The position numbers and the translations under genes were made by a program. 64,000 bases of DNA from Acanthopleura granulata (Eukaryota > Mollusca > Polyplacophora > Chitonida > Chitonidae): contig JABBOT010000029.1 of the NCBI GenBank assembly GCA_016165875.1, positions 2,836,639 through 2,900,638 on the forward strand, in the 5' to 3' direction. A model generated the notes under the pieces. That model did not search any database. It saw only the letters and a program-made list of their open reading frames with translations, and had not been told where the DNA came from. This document shows, one piece after another, positions 25,876 to 39,135 of the stretch (positions within the stretch are counted from its first letter, which is position 1; every line of letters begins with the position of its first letter).

Positions 25876-26871
25876 ATACATGTATATAAAAATGTATAAA
25901 TAAAGAATGTGCGATTACGGTCAGCCTCATGTGTCCGGAAACCAGTGATCGCCATCGAGGTAAATGAAGAACCTGTGGCAGACTCTGTATTTCAGTAATT
26001 ATATTATACACCTGCATGAAACCACTAAATCAGGGCATGAAAATCAAAATGACAAAATTCATTTTGTCTGCTTCTGTGCAGAAAGCAAAGCAGGGTTTGC
26101 ATGCAATAAGCTGAGCGGAGAGGGTGGAGAGGGGGGAGGGGTTAGGAGGTGGGGAAGGGGGACAGCAAACAAAGGCAAACACTAAAGATTCAAGTTGGGT
26201 CCTCTCTGAATATGTCGTATGAGGCGATGAGTCATCGGGATCTTAAGATTCATTTCACAATGGTTAGGGAAAAAAAAACACTTGAATCGGAAAGAAAAGG
26301 AGAAGATGAACGGCCAAACCGAGCCGAGCGTGCGTGGTTTCTAATGAAGTCCTAGATGAGGCTCCTTCCATAACGTTTGTATTCCATCAAGTCGAGGCCT
26401 ATCAGCTTATCGCACAGACTACACCTCGTGCGTGAATCGAGTAGCTTTACATGTTTCGCCTACCAGACCTATCCTTCCGGCTCTCCTTCGTCCATGCTGG
26501 TCGGAAAGACGTGAGTTCTCAATGCATCCTCCAATCAAGGTGTTTTTCGATACCCGAGGCTGCGCAATGAGCGAATGTCGTTCAAATTGATACGAATTTA
26601 ATATGCACAATGTGGGATAGCATGCTGACCATGTTAGATTTTAACAGCATTAAACGCAGTGATATGAATATTGCAGTATGATGAAGAACGTGTAACTATT
26701 GTCGATTCAGCGTAAACAACTCAGTGCTATCAAACTTACAACCACATCCTTCTCGTGCAAGTTTGTTCAAAATTTCCTTAAAAGTTTTGATGTATGGCCC
26801 GTAAGAGGTCGTCGAGCAATGCTTGTATTGCGCCTCAAAAGTGACATTAGCTCGATTTCAGTCTTCATTTC

Positions 26872-26930
<59 letters not shown>

Positions 26931-27146
26931 TGGGGGTAGAAGGAACGATAAAAGCCACTAGATAGGCCTACGGGTATGGTAGGATAGAAATTGCTTGCAG
27001 TTAGACGCTTTGTAGGATATGTACAGAAATATGCTGATACTCTGTAAAAACGACATTTGTAAATTCGAAGATCCATAATGACATGCCGATCAGTGTGTAC
27101 GCACATTGGATACAACTCATACACATGTCATTTTGAATATGTTACT
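25876..27146. other. Intergenic stretch
   Basis: Holds a G-rich patch at about 26115-26162 and the GA microsatellite. No gene seen. Confidence 0.4.
26874..26926. repeat. (GA)n microsatellite, about 26 copies
   Basis: Uninterrupted GA run of about 53 bases. Confidence 0.95.
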
Positions 27147-27479
27147 TGAGTGCCTCGGCCGTCGAGTGGATAGAGCATCCGCCTCGAGGTCAGGGGATCC
27201 GGATACCAAAACTTTAGAAATGGTACTTGTGGCTGCCTGGCTTGGCGCTCAGCCATGAGAGGTTAAAGCAAGGAAACAACACTGGTCGGCCTGGTGTAAT
27301 GTGACTGAGTGAGGTGTCATGTCTGGTGTCTTCGACATGATGCTCCGGCAGCACTTTGGCGGCATGGACTCGGCCTGCCACAAAGAAGACACACTATATG
27401 CACACACCCAAAGGACTCCTGGTCGTCGTATGACTGAAACATTGTTAAGTACGGCATAAAACTCCAAGCACTCACTTAC
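27147..27479 (+). mobile_element. SINE of a second family
   Basis: The tRNA-like head 'gagtggatagagcatccgcc' (box A type) precedes an unrelated body. The 3' end 'attgttaagtacggcataaa' plus 'actccaagcactcactta' resembles a tail common in molluscan SINEs. The tail core 'aagtacggc.taaaac' is shared with the other SINE family here, which suggests both use the same LINE machinery (inference). Confidence 0.75.
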
Positions 27480-27833
27480 TCACGAATTACCCAAGACGTG
27501 TGTAGACACATTTATATGGATGTTTGTTTTTAGAGAGATCCACTCGAAATCCCGGAGATCTGTGCAGACTGCGACATTCTCTCATGCTGTCAAATTAACG
27601 AGTTTCGAACAAATGGCAGACTCAGTAGGTATCAGTGGATAGATATTATATATAGGATGCGGTCATCTCGTGGTGTCGCAAAATTCATACTGTTTTACTG
27701 GACATTTAAGCGAGAATTTTCACAAAGTTTTGACGGTAAACTGAAGCTTTCAAGCTCAAGAGCCTATGGTAAATTTCTTTAGACCTTTAGGTCAAAAATT
27801 CTGGGGAACCAAGATGGTCGTGTAGAGTGTTAA

Positions 27834-28075
27834 TGTCTCTGGCAGTAAGGTCGATTCTCCCTTAGGATTGACCATGTCGGATCAGAACCGGTGTCAGAAC
27901 CGGTGTCTCTGGCAGTAAGGTCGATTGTCCCTTAGGATTGACCATGTCGGATCAGAACCGGTGTCTCTGGCAGTAAGGTCGATTGTCCCTTAGGATTGAC
28001 CATGTCGGATCAGAACCGGTGTCTCTGGCAGTAAGGTCGATTCTCCCTTAGGATTGACCATGTCAAGTCGGATCC
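27834..28075. repeat. 58-bp tandem repeat, 4 copies
   Basis: The unit starts 'tgtctctggcagtaaggtcg' and ends 'cggatcagaaccgg'. Copies start at 27834, 27904, 27962 and 28020. The first carries an extra 12 bases ('tgtcagaaccgg'). Near identity implies a recent origin. Confidence 0.9.
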
Positions 28076-31000
28076 ACTGTTCTCCGACTGTCATCCGTGC
28101 GCTGTCATCTGTGTGCTGTCATCGTCCACTCCTGTTATCACACGATATCAACAGGCTGGACTCATGCGCACGGGCTCGACAAAGGTCAGCGATGTTATGT
28201 GGGTGTCATCGTTGGGTGAGCGGATCGGATGATGGGGACGGGGATGGTGTGGTGGGGGGGGGGGAAAGGTCGATGGTGGTCACAATTTGAATCCGCCGTA
28301 GCTCTGATGACCAGTTCGTTTAAATAACGCTGTACCATCCACCTGTTTAGTGATGACCACGCATGTCCCGTTTCGGTGTGTAATTTGATTCGTACAGAGT
28401 GGATTCCTATTCACCTTGTGAGGCCGTGTCAGATGCTAGGTTATGCAGGCCTACAACTGACACTTCGCATGAAGAAGGAAATTTCTTTGCTGGATTTAGT
28501 TTTCCTTGAGGAATTTCCAAAGTATTAAATTTAGTACTTTAACATCTGATTCACATCATTGAAAGCAAATTAATGAACAAGACTGTAACTTCACAGTCAA
28601 TCCTCACGAGACCATAAATTTAAAGAAATGCAGCTTTTGATTTGTGTTTCGAATGCACTGAGGCGCGTAGCTATGGGACGGTTCATATCGCGTGTACAGG
28701 CACGGCCTTATACAAATTCTAATGAAATGAAAATTATAGCGGGATTTTAGAATTTGTAAGGTTCCCTCGAGAGCGACAGGCGTGCTCGTCTGAAACTACC
28801 CTCAATATAACCACGGGCAAAATTCCCGTCGCAGAAAATAATTTATCTGCTCTGGGAATCTGCAGGTTGGAGGAAGCCCAAATGGATTACGGCCGGGCGC
28901 CACGGCAAACTGTTGATCGTTTCTCCGCCAATAGATCGGTATCGGCCTCTATTCAAGTGCGGACCGGCCTGCCACCAGCAACACATGCAGCGACCGCAAT
29001 TTCAAAATTAATAGCCAATGCCATTTTTATATTGCACCAGACACAAGCAACAAGATGTATGAGTATGCATCTGAGTAGTGGTTATTGTAGTCGAGTGACT
29101 CATGCAGCTATTGGGCCGGGACCTGTTAGGTTAAATCATTGATCTTTCTGCATGTGATGGCGCCCAGAGGTCTCAAAATAGTCGCTCTTTTTCTTGACCA
29201 TCATACCGACCGTACAGTCCTGGGAAATGCTGGGTGATTAGGGCCTGTAAGGTCAAACTGGTATCAAACGGGAAATACACTGTGGCGTCATGTACAACTA
29301 AATGTGCATGGTATTGCAAGCTTAAAAGGAAACACGTTTCTTGTGTGCAAATGTTTCTTACCACTAGTGTTTATATCGCAAGGATTTTTTATATTAAAAA
29401 CAAGTAATCCTGAAAACCAGTTCGCAGTTGAGTTATACCTGTATGTATGAGAGTTGCTTCAAGGAAAACGCCTTCTCTCCTATTCTTCTCTTGCTTATAC
29501 AAACATACTTCTCGTAAAACATCCTCTCAGATTAGATATACCAAGACATCAATCTATAAGTAATGTTATACTGAGGATCCCAGTTAGAAAATATCAGCTT
29601 TCTAGTGTAAGCAACGCGACGTTAACACGTGCTTGCACTATCTGAAGCTAGCTGAGATGGGAGTGCATGGTCGAGAGACATGGGACGCTTAGTAAATTTT
29701 CGTTTGACTAAAGTATGCATTTCCAGCAATAGGGACTTATAGGTCTGATCCGATCGACATAGTGTCTTATAATAAGGCTCGATTCAGCCATGCACATGGC
29801 CGTGAACGCGTTTGCACTACTGGTTGTAAAGAGATTCAGATTTATTTCCGTTGGTCTCATTTTCGCAAAAATTGGCTGAATAAAGCTAAATGCTCCGAAT
29901 TCCAAAGAGGAACGCAGTATGTGTAATGGTGCGCGTGTATAACTTTGTGTCGCGGTGCAGGTTTCCAGCAATCTGCGTGTATATCATCCAAATGCAGTTT
30001 TCGTTAGGCCTGTTTCTCGGCATCGTTTCCACGCATGTTGTATATTTTGCCACTTTTTGTTCCAAACCGCGAATCTCCAGCTGACGTAGTCACCGACAAT
30101 GACTCATTCGCCCAGTCATACCTGCTGATTGCAATCCAGTTCATCAGTTATTCCTTTGTATAGCTCTATATCAAGGTGAGACCAATCTTCAGCATGAAGC
30201 TTAAACCCTCTGTGTACCTAATAGTTCAGGTAAAGGGCGCTGTCTATCATTAGGGCGCTGTCTATTGCACCATTACGCTTGCACTATGTAAATCGTGCGT
30301 TCGAGAAAACGTCCCTATATTGGCGTATATTTGCATATGGGATTTCTTTGGTGGGATGCAAACAATTAAATGTATAGAATTATGCGTGTATAGCGGGTAG
30401 TGGGTATGACTCAGCCTTAAAGCCCTGCATAACCCCCGGGGCCTCACAGGTATATCGATCTGAGGGTGATGTGATGGGTATCGCGGACAGGTATGACGGC
30501 ACTCCTCCCTGGGCTGTGGCTGGGGGGTGGAGGGGGAGGGGATGCTCTGGGAAATTAGGCATAGTCATACCGGCAGGAAGTTGCTCCAGAGGTCTGGCTC
30601 CTTTTGTTTTGTGGTACTCATTAATCAATGGGAATCTAGTCATGAATCACCGCACCTAATACATATCGCAATCATACATGCTAGCTGCCCGTACTGTCAT
30701 TCTGCCCGAAGTCGACACGCGGTATCCAAATATACAGTTATTGTGCATGACTCACTATTTGTGATTTCGTACTACTTTTAGAGTACAGACATCGTCGTTT
30801 TCAAGTATTGCTTCCATGTGTGTGGTACTATATATATCAGCTTATACATACCGACATATACACGTCCACGTATCTCCACGTTCAGGGGAATCGAGCATAT
30901 AGTTTATTAATCTGCTTCATTCCGACTATATGTACCCGAGTAAATCTGAAATGTTTACAGAAGTTTAATAACTTTAAATTCAACATGTTGGCAATCGGGA

Positions 31001-33330
31001 GAAAATAAGTACTTATTAGGATAGCACTTCTAAGGTGTGAGAAATTTAACAGTTTCGAGAATAACAGAAAATGCTATATCTAACACTACCCATGTCAAAT
31101 TAAACGTTAAAAACGTGGTGATTTACCATTATGTTGCAACCTGGAAGTAATCATTTCGCGGCGGTCATGATTTTAAAATGTTGGTACTGACAGTATTTAA
31201 GATTTTATACCATTTTTATTAGAAAATGTTGTCAGTTTAATATTTGTGTTTTAAAAATGTACATGTACTAAGTTAGGAGTTCGTCAAGATGGCACTTAGT
31301 CAAACACTGGTATACAGCCACGATGCAGCCCGAGCAGCCAGTCCGTCACTGACAGATCGTGGCCTTATCTGGAATCAGGAGGAAACATCCGAGGGTTACA
31401 TTCCAAGACTGTGTACACGCCAAAGGGTGCATGCCTTCTGTCGCAGTTTTTTCTATAGCAATATGTCAGTGCAAAGGGCGTTAACTCATCTGGGTTGGTA
31501 GGAATTCCACGACTAAAGTCATCTCCGGTTAATAGAATAAACAGCGTTGTGTGTGTGTTGACGGTGTCACCGACTTCAGTCCCGTTACTCCCAGGAAGCA
31601 TCAGACGCATGGGCCACCGTAAACCCGTACATATATATCCATCAGGAGAAGTTACACTTTCCGGCAGGGAAAAAAACATGACGTCTAAGTGAGAGAGAAT
31701 GCGGAATCTCAAACAGGATTTATTTGCTTTGAAACCGAATATAAAACTGCGGTCTGTTTGATCACTTTACAATGCTTAACGTGTGCCAGGTGCATCAGTT
31801 GCATGTGCTGTGAGGTAGCCTACCAGGAATATGTAGCAGCAGACATATATATCTTAATCACAGATAGCACATTTGTGGAAACTCGAGCAATACATGCAAT
31901 ACCTGTCCTATACAAACCATAATGCATAAAAAAATAAAACTTGATGCCTAAAACTGTTACTTTGAATCTAATTTGTTTGTTTGCTTTCATGTGGGTTTAT
32001 ATAGTCGCTTTCGACATTACTTTACCTTCACGATGTCAAATGTTCTCTTTCATTTTGGGGCAGGATGACAGGTGACTGAAATGGACATTGCAGGTAGTTC
32101 GGTCCAGTGACGTATTGACAGTAACTATGCTATCCAATGAAATCTCTTAGCTATCTTGTCTAAGTCTGTGGTTCACATTTAAGAGGGATTCTCTAATTAG
32201 TTACAACAGCTCCTTCGCTCTTGTACTTCGATGGCTGAAATGTGCTAGATGCACTTTTACTAAATTCAAATCCCCACTTACGATGTGAGAGTCAACACTG
32301 ATGTGCTGCCTCACTGGAATACCATTCTCACGCCCCAAGAAAGCATATTATACAGACACTGGGCCCACCAGTATACTTGAATTATTCCTCTTATACATGC
32401 TGAGCGTCAAGGCAGAGAAGTCATCGCGCAAAGATTAGCAAAGATTTATTGTCTTTGTTATATGACTCGACAGAGATACTGATGGACGCCAGTCTCCCGC
32501 CGACACGACCAGACATTATCCGACCAGCGACAATACACAGATCTGCTTGGCATGGCATAAAATAACATTAACCCCGAATACTGAAGTCATAATGGTTGTA
32601 TGATATCCTGTATTTCGGCGGGTCAGTGTCGTCATGGCCGTTTAGTGTTCTTAATGTACCACCCTATATTTTGGAAGCATTAGTGCACGTTTATATGGTT
32701 CTGTTCTTCATAATATGATTGGTTTGCTATTTATTTCTACACAAGTCAGTAAAATCCACCTTTTACGGTGTGAAGTATACTCCTGATGATGTCACCTAGA
32801 TAAGCCGATATAAAGAATATAACATGCACATTACGGTATCATTTTTTATCTATATTATACATCCTCGATACAAACAATTCGACTTTAACATGTTGATTAA
32901 ATCTGTTATCAGTGTCACAGTGAACAAAATATTTACACAGCCCAGTTTCTAATGGACACATCCAAGGCATCTGGCTACATATTTAGTTAACCTAAGGATA
33001 TGCAGACTGAGTGAAGGTGCACAAGCAATCGCTTTGCAGCGCGGAATTATGCAAGGTTTCTCAGTGTCCTAACACGGCATCATGACTTCACGGCGTCGCA
33101 ACATCGCCTCGCAAGCTCGCACCTTTGTCCCGCTGGCTTCGAAGCATCGTACCATATCGCTTCGTAACGTAGCAATAAGATTTGCATCCTTATAAAATGG
33201 CCGCGCAATAGGATTTACAGCATCATAGAATACATGTTGCTTTATAATTATAAACGAAACTATAAGAAGTGCTTGTCATGACCATTCAGGAATACACCAG
33301 AATTATTGCCCTTTTCTCCAGATTTTGTGG
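28076..33330. other. Intergenic stretch
   Basis: No gene or array recognised over about 5.2 kb. There are G-rich patches near 28227-28267 and 30510-30545. The region near 30240-30260 has a short direct duplication of 'agggcgctgtctat'. Confidence 0.4.
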
Positions 33331-33452
33331 CTCACCCGAGCTCGGTGGTGTACACCGGGCACTTCAGTTCCATCCACCCAGAAAACTGGCCGTCATCATA
33401 TCAGTGAAATATTCTTGAACGTTTCGTGAAATAACTATCAAATAAATAACAA
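33331..33452 (+). mobile_element. Diverged SINE 3' part
   Basis: 'gtcatcatatcagtgaaata', 'ttcttgaacg' and 'tatcaaataaataac' match the end of the main SINE with many changes. Confidence 0.5.
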
Positions 33453-33491
33453 GCAAATCAAATCCCACAATTCCTTATTAACAATCACTCA

Positions 33492-33497
33492 TTTATT
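33492..33497 (-). terminator. Poly(A) signal candidate of the sHSP gene
   Basis: AATAAA on the minus strand about 520 bases after the sHSP stop codon. The intervening 3' UTR includes an A/T simple run and a degenerate 'aaccggaactaca' repeat near 33855-33960. Confidence 0.4.
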
Positions 33498-34020
33498 CAC
33501 TTCTATTACAATAACCTATATTATAAGATTTCGGACCAAAAATCAGTACAATAAAAAGCCCTTTAAATTTCACCACTGTGCTGTACGTTACGTAAATGCG
33601 GTTCCGACGGGCTGAACGATGGTACATAAAAAATACTATGATCTTTACAAGTGAAATGTTATTGCCACAAACTATATACCAGCTACAAAATGACACCATT
33701 ATCAATGGTTTATAACATAAAGACAACAAAAAAAAAAAGAAAAAAAAAGGAAAAAGTAAGGAAATTTCTTGGATAGTTCTTTGTCAATACTGCTGGCGTT
33801 TCCAAAAAGAAAACCTGTGTGTCCAAGTAAAAGCTTGTGAAAACCTCACTGAAAAGTCCAACCGGAATTACACAAAACCCCAACCGGAACTACATGGGAC
33901 AAAATCGGAACCAGACTCCACATAGGAAACAAAAACCCCACAGGAACCACCTAGAAACGTCTTTAAGGTGAGATCGACAGCCATGTCAAGCCAATGTCTG
34001 AACCACATTTGGCTGGAGGT

Positions 34021-37000
34021 CTATTTGCTCTCGACAGGGTCATCCTCCTTGGTGGAGGCTGGCTTCCTCTCTATGTTGAGAACTCTTTCGGAGGATGGAG
34101 GAGCTCCTTTGATCCTGGCCTGAATATCCAGATACCCGTCGTCCGTCAGCTCACACGTCAGCGTGTCCGGGTCCACGTCCTGTAACACGGAAGCGGAGAA
34201 TGAGATCTGACACAACCAGAGATTTGAGACAATGAAGATCTGACACAACCAGAGATTTGAGACGATGAAGATCTGACACAACCAGAGATTTGAGACAATA
34301 AAGATCTGACATAATGATGGGCATTTTCACAAAATTGAGACTTGACACAGCAATGCAAATAGGACACACAATGAGGGTCATTTGACGCAATTGCGGGGAT
34401 TTGAAACCAGAGATTTGACGCAATTGTGCTCACTTGGCTCGATTTGTAGATTTGTCACAATGGTGAAAAATTTACACAATTATGGAGATTTGACTCTTAC
34501 TTCTCAGCAAAAACTTGATGGGTCATCATGGAGACTTGATGGACCATCATGGAGGCTTGATACACTATCAATTACAAACATATACTTAACTATATTCTAT
34601 TCTAATTATACGCGATTTGTTCCCCGCACTGTATGTATTGTACCATTCAACTTTTTTAACAGCTTATTTTTTTTTAACAAAGCCTTTTCGTTATCACATA
34701 TCTATTTCTCATTTATTTTAAGATGGCGTTGCATGTGTTGGTGGTGATGTGTGTGAAGTGATCGTGGATTTAAATCGATGTTATAAACCGTTGTGGGATT
34801 TTTTGACACGTTTGGGCAACTTGCTGCTACCTTAACACTGCAGATGAAACTTCACCATTCGGTAAAGATTTCTACCCATTCCCCACCTTAAGACTTCACA
34901 GCTCTGTCTCACTGTGCGGTACGTAGGATCATTCCTTAGCAAAGCCTCGAGGAGAATTTTATATGCCCACAACCATATCTTTCAGGCTACAACCATGCAT
35001 CACTGTTTTGCAACATTGCAACATCGGGGATCCTATAGAGTTCTATGACTATTTTTTTTATCTTTTCCTTCATCGGTACTTTATTTTGTGTAGCTGTAAA
35101 CGTGCCACGCTGAGGCGTACCTCTGGTATTTGTATCATCCGCGTGAACTGCCCACTGACAACGCCGTGCTCGTCCATTTTCTCCTCAACCCGTCCACTGA
35201 TGACCAGCTTCTCGTCCACGATTTTCACCTGAAGGTTCTCCGGGTCGTAAGACTGCACATTCAGGCGGACGTCAAACGTCTTGTCATCGTAGTTCACCTA
35301 CAGTGGCAGGAGAAGGACAATCGTAAATGAGCAAGGTACATGTAACAGATTCTCTAAAGAGTTGTCTCCCTTGAAATGCGTGATTTATACGTTATGCTGG
35401 TACGTGATTTAATATTACTTTTTTGTAAGATACTTTTAAGATGATTCTCACTTGATTCCTTGTTTCCAGTTACCGCCAGCACGCCATTTTAACCCCTGCA
35501 TCAGAACTCTTTGTTTCAGTTTCCCCAGAAATTCTCGCAAAAGATAAGATTATTACAAACTTATGACAGCCCAATAATGATAGTGAAAAAAATAAAAATT
35601 ACTCTACCGCCCGCACCAGTTTTCAAAATAGTAGGACGGGAAACAAGGCAGCAAGCTTCATAGGCCTAAAATGTAACACATTAGACTACAGAAATGAAAA
35701 ACATAACGAAAAGAAAACAATAATACATCTGGTACTTCGCCAGCAGCTGTAAAAGAAAAGACAACACTAGATGCAAATGTATATGTGTATCAATAAAAAA
35801 TACGATTCATAGTTCAAAAAACGTCATTTTTTATTTTTTTGATGCATGATAACCGAGATATCTCAGTTCAAAGGAAAAACGCCGACGTGGTGAAAATGAA
35901 ACGGGCCGCCATGCTCTCAATTTTAACCAATCAGGGGCGAGATATTTCTACCACACAAAAAGATATTTCATTCCGCTGTGACGTCACCAGTACCTAGTTC
36001 ACCACTTTGCCATATAGAAGGCAGTGTTAAATCAGCTATTTTCCTTGTGATTACGAGACATTTCTGATATACTTTAAAGCAATTTTCAACGAGAAAGTTT
36101 TAGTAGAATATGGTGTAATTCCTCAAGGTCTCCGCCAGGAGGCCACAGTGTGTGACTTTCGATTGTAATAATAAAGGGGACCATGCTTCGCGCACAAATG
36201 AGTATCTCCCCTAATAATGGAGATTGATTGATTGATTGGTGTTTTACGCCGTACTCAAGAATATTTTACTTATACGACGGCGGCCAGCATTATTGTGGGA
36301 GAAAACCGGGCAAAGCCCGGTGAAAACCCACGACCCGCGGCAGGTTGCTGGCAGACCTTCCAACGAACGGCAGGACTGGGCTTGAACTCACAGCGACCGC
36401 ATTGGTGGGAGGCTTCAGTCATTGCGCCGCGTTAGAGCGCTAACCGACTGAGCCACGTTGGTTCTTGAAGAGTACTGAAGAGCGTAGGGTACGGATGACG
36501 TGACATTGTGCCCCCGGTTTCTCTAAAATGGCGTACCTTACGGCCTCGTAAGATGGTTTTACAACTGAATGATCACAGTTTAGCACGACAGCTTTAGTAA
36601 TTAGCTCAACATGCTTGTACATAATGGTTACACATATACATGTGTTGAATATATTTATTTCCTTGAGTGGTGGTTATGCCATACTTGACTATATTACACT
36701 GGCCTACCTAATGCCTGGCCACTTGAAAGGTGGAGTAAACAGGAGCGACGCCACGGTAAACCACCGCACCTGTACATGAAACCTACTGACTTAAAACCAC
36801 AGGCCAGTGTATAGGCCTAAATTCAAAACCAAATTACAAAGTATAACTGGAACTTACATGTATATATTATATCTATATAAAAAAACAGGCTTTTATTTCG
36901 GGTTTAGCAACCTAGCCAGGATGGGATCTATACCTGTAACTCAGGCGTCCGGCTGGAGACTTCCCCTGCCCTTGATCGCTGTGTATACCTGGGGAATAGA

Positions 37001-37224
37001 GCCGAGTTCATCGCCCTCCACATATCATCGAATTCCCGCTCCATACGGTTCAGTGTGCGCATGGCGTTAGGGAATCCCCACCAGTCGCCGCGCCACGGGG
37101 TCACGGATTGCTCGTACCTGGGTCGGCGGATGGGGAGGTCCCCGCGACCGGCGAACCAGCGGCGAGGACACCAGGATTTTTGCATCCCGTGACATAGCCG
37201 GGGTACAGCGTGCCGAAAAAACAT
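34021..37224 (-). CDS. Small heat shock protein (alpha-crystallin family), 3 exons
   Basis: ATP-independent cytosolic chaperone of about 208 aa that holds unfolding proteins in oligomers. Exons are 37224-36934 (97 aa), 35297-35121 (59 aa) and 34179-34021 (52 aa plus stop). All junctions are GT/AG and phase 0. The N-terminal region has the typical W..P and 'MEREFDDMWRAMN' helix. The alpha-crystallin domain runs from about residue 98 to 180. It shows 'DVRLNVQSYDPENLQVK', 'LVISGRVEEKMDEHG', the conserved Arg in 'QFTRMIQIPE', 'DVDPDTLTCEL' and the 'DGYLDI' strand. The C-terminal I-x-I/V anchor is degenerate (LNI in 'ERVLNIERKPA'). A stop lies in frame just before the ATG. An acceptor-like 'tttgctttacag' 22 bases further 5' suggests a 5' UTR intron. 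A second Met at residue 14 is an alternative start. No clear heat shock element was found. Confidence 0.9.
34199..34310. repeat. 33-bp tandem repeat in sHSP intron 2
   Basis: Units of 'gatctgacacaaccagagat' plus 'ttgagacgatgaa' repeat about three times. They decay rightward into 'tttgacacaatt' variants up to about 34490. The array begins about 20 bases inside intron 2, next to the exon 3 acceptor. Confidence 0.8.
36116..36214 (+). pseudogene. THAP-zinc-finger-like fragment
   Basis: A short plus-strand open stretch reads 'PQCVTFDCNNKGDHASR', then 'TNEYLP' and a stop. This resembles the beginning of a THAP domain (C-x4-C with a following Asn pair). There is no ATG in frame after the upstream stop, and the rest of the domain is absent. 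The SINE begins about 10 bases further on. It is probably the remnant of a P-element-like transposon or a THAP gene copy, inside sHSP intron 1 and opposite to it. It is recognised from memory of the family only. Confidence 0.35.
36222..36464 (-). mobile_element. Full-length SINE in sHSP intron 1
   Basis: Minus-strand copy with a short tail at left ('tgattgattgattggtgttt'). Body: 'cgccgtactcaagaatattt', 'acgacggcggccagcattat'. Box B type: 'cttgaactcacagcga'. Box A type at right: 'gctaaccgactgagccac'. It lies in the same orientation as the host gene. Confidence 0.85.
36655..36785 (-). mobile_element. Decayed SINE-like fragment
   Basis: 'ttatgccatacttgactata' at left and 'cacggtaaaccaccgcacc' at right match the degenerate SINE variant seen at 41916-42126 and 61325-61490. 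Confidence 0.4.
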
Positions 37225-38805
37225 CCTTGGTTAGTCTGTCTTGAAATGTCTGTAAAGCAAATCAAGAAGTGAGTACAGGTGAGCACAGGTTATATATAAT
37301 ATATAATATAATATAATAACAATAAGGTTATATACATATATAATCTGAAAAATATGTCACAAAGCTTGCTAGATCTTTCCACTTCGTTCAACCTATAGAC
37401 ACCTTCGTTTTGCTAAGTCAGCAAAATAAATGACGGCAACGCGCAGAATATCCGTGAAAGGGATAGTAAATAATCAGGCTGCGCTGATCTCACTTGACAG
37501 AGGACATGGCGTCATTTCCATTGAAAACGACCTTCCACAGTGGATCTGAGTGGTGGGTCACGCAAAAGGTAAACACCGCCCTGTTATTTTCCCGGTAGAG
37601 TCTTCCAGCTTATGCTTAAGCCAAATCTTTTCCACGTGTACGCATTATTTTGTGTGTGTGTTCTTCCCTTTTTTCTCACTAACCTCTTCCATCAGTGATA
37701 CGTGGATAAAGAAAACTGGTTAAGCGGAACGAAGAATAATCAGCACGGCAAAATGTGACACGTGTGACTTTGTACAGAAGGTTTGCGTTTTCCTCGAGGC
37801 GCAGTTACCGGAGCATACATAAACCGTTCTATACAGCTTTCAATGTACCATACGTATCGATGTGAGGAATTCATCTAACGCTAATAGAAACCAGGACATG
37901 GGGATGTAGATCGAGAAGCTTCGCTGTACATATAAAAATAATAAAAGGTCTTATGATAAGAAAAAAACAAATTCTGCTACATGCAATTGTTTGGTAAGTC
38001 ATTCCAGTTGTAATACGCAAAAGAATTCTGCAGGATATCCACTTATGCTTTCTGTAGAAATTAGAGGCGAACCCCCCCCCCCCCACACAAAAAAACACCA
38101 ACTAGCATGAAGTATATGTCAGACGTTATCTTGAATGTCTAGGAAAAAGTGCGATTTATCCTTTTACTATTTTTTTTTCGACCGAGTAAAGTGCTACAAG
38201 TAAAACGTCAGGCTTTAAGTTGTCTGTATATGTTGGGAGTTGAATGTCACATTCTACATTATTTCTATCAAATCGTGATTTTGTCCTAATGTGGGATACT
38301 AGCAGGTCTCTCTGTGTCTAATGAAGTGCGAAAGGCAACCGATATAACACCTCAGCCAGCTCTACGTCTGGTAGACCTATACATGTGGACGCTGCGGCAA
38401 CATTTGTAAACATGTAATTTAACTTAATTTTAAACTGATTGGTGTCTATCGCCTGCTCAAGATTTTTTTCACTCATATAGCATTCGTGAGGTTTATAGGT
38501 GGAGGAAACCGAAGCGACCGGCGTACGCCAGAGACCGTCTCTAGGTAACCCGACAAACATCTGAAAGCTACTGCAGAAACAAGAATGACTCGGACGCTCG
38601 AACTCTTTAGCCAAGGATTATATTGGTGACAGCGAGGCAGCGATTTAATCTTCTGTGCTGCCAGCAATAAATGGGCTAATACAACACGAGGCATGGTCAT
38701 CTGATATTAAACTTTTATTCACCCCACTGGTACATATTATATCAACAACTGCAATCAATGTCCTTGCATCATGACACACTTTTAACTCCACATGCTAGTA
38801 GAATG

Positions 38806-39135
38806 TATACTCAAGAATGTTTCACTAATATGACGGAGGAGAGTTTCATGAGTGGCTCGTAATGGAGAAACATATCGGCGGTACAAGAGGAGAGTAGTGT
38901 CGCTTTACCGCAAAACTGCTTGTTTAAGGGCCCAAATGTACTTTTTACACGCTGTTTGCAATGCTTAAGGAGATTCCAATATTTAAAGACGCGGGGTCAG
39001 CATTAAGGTGACAAGAAACCGGGCTTAGGACATCCTTAGCCATCGGCAGGTTGCTGGCAGACCGTTCCATGTGGCATCTGTCGGACTTGAACTAATAGCA
39101 ATCGTACTAGTGAGAGGCTCCTCAATAAGCCAAAT
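38806..39135 (-). mobile_element. SINE carrying an internal insertion
   Basis: The left part 'gtatactcaagaatgtttca' plus 'ctaatatgacgg' matches the SINE end. The right part resumes at about 38994 with 'cagcattaaggtgacaag', then 'ggcaggttgctggcagacc', 'cttgaactaatagcaa' and 'gtgagaggctcct'. About 150 bases between them (38842-38993) are foreign to the family. Confidence 0.6.

Noticed and set aside
37225..38000. Heat shock elements upstream of the sHSP gene
   Set aside because: No three-unit nGAAnnTTCn array was found by eye; single GAA/TTC words are not enough.
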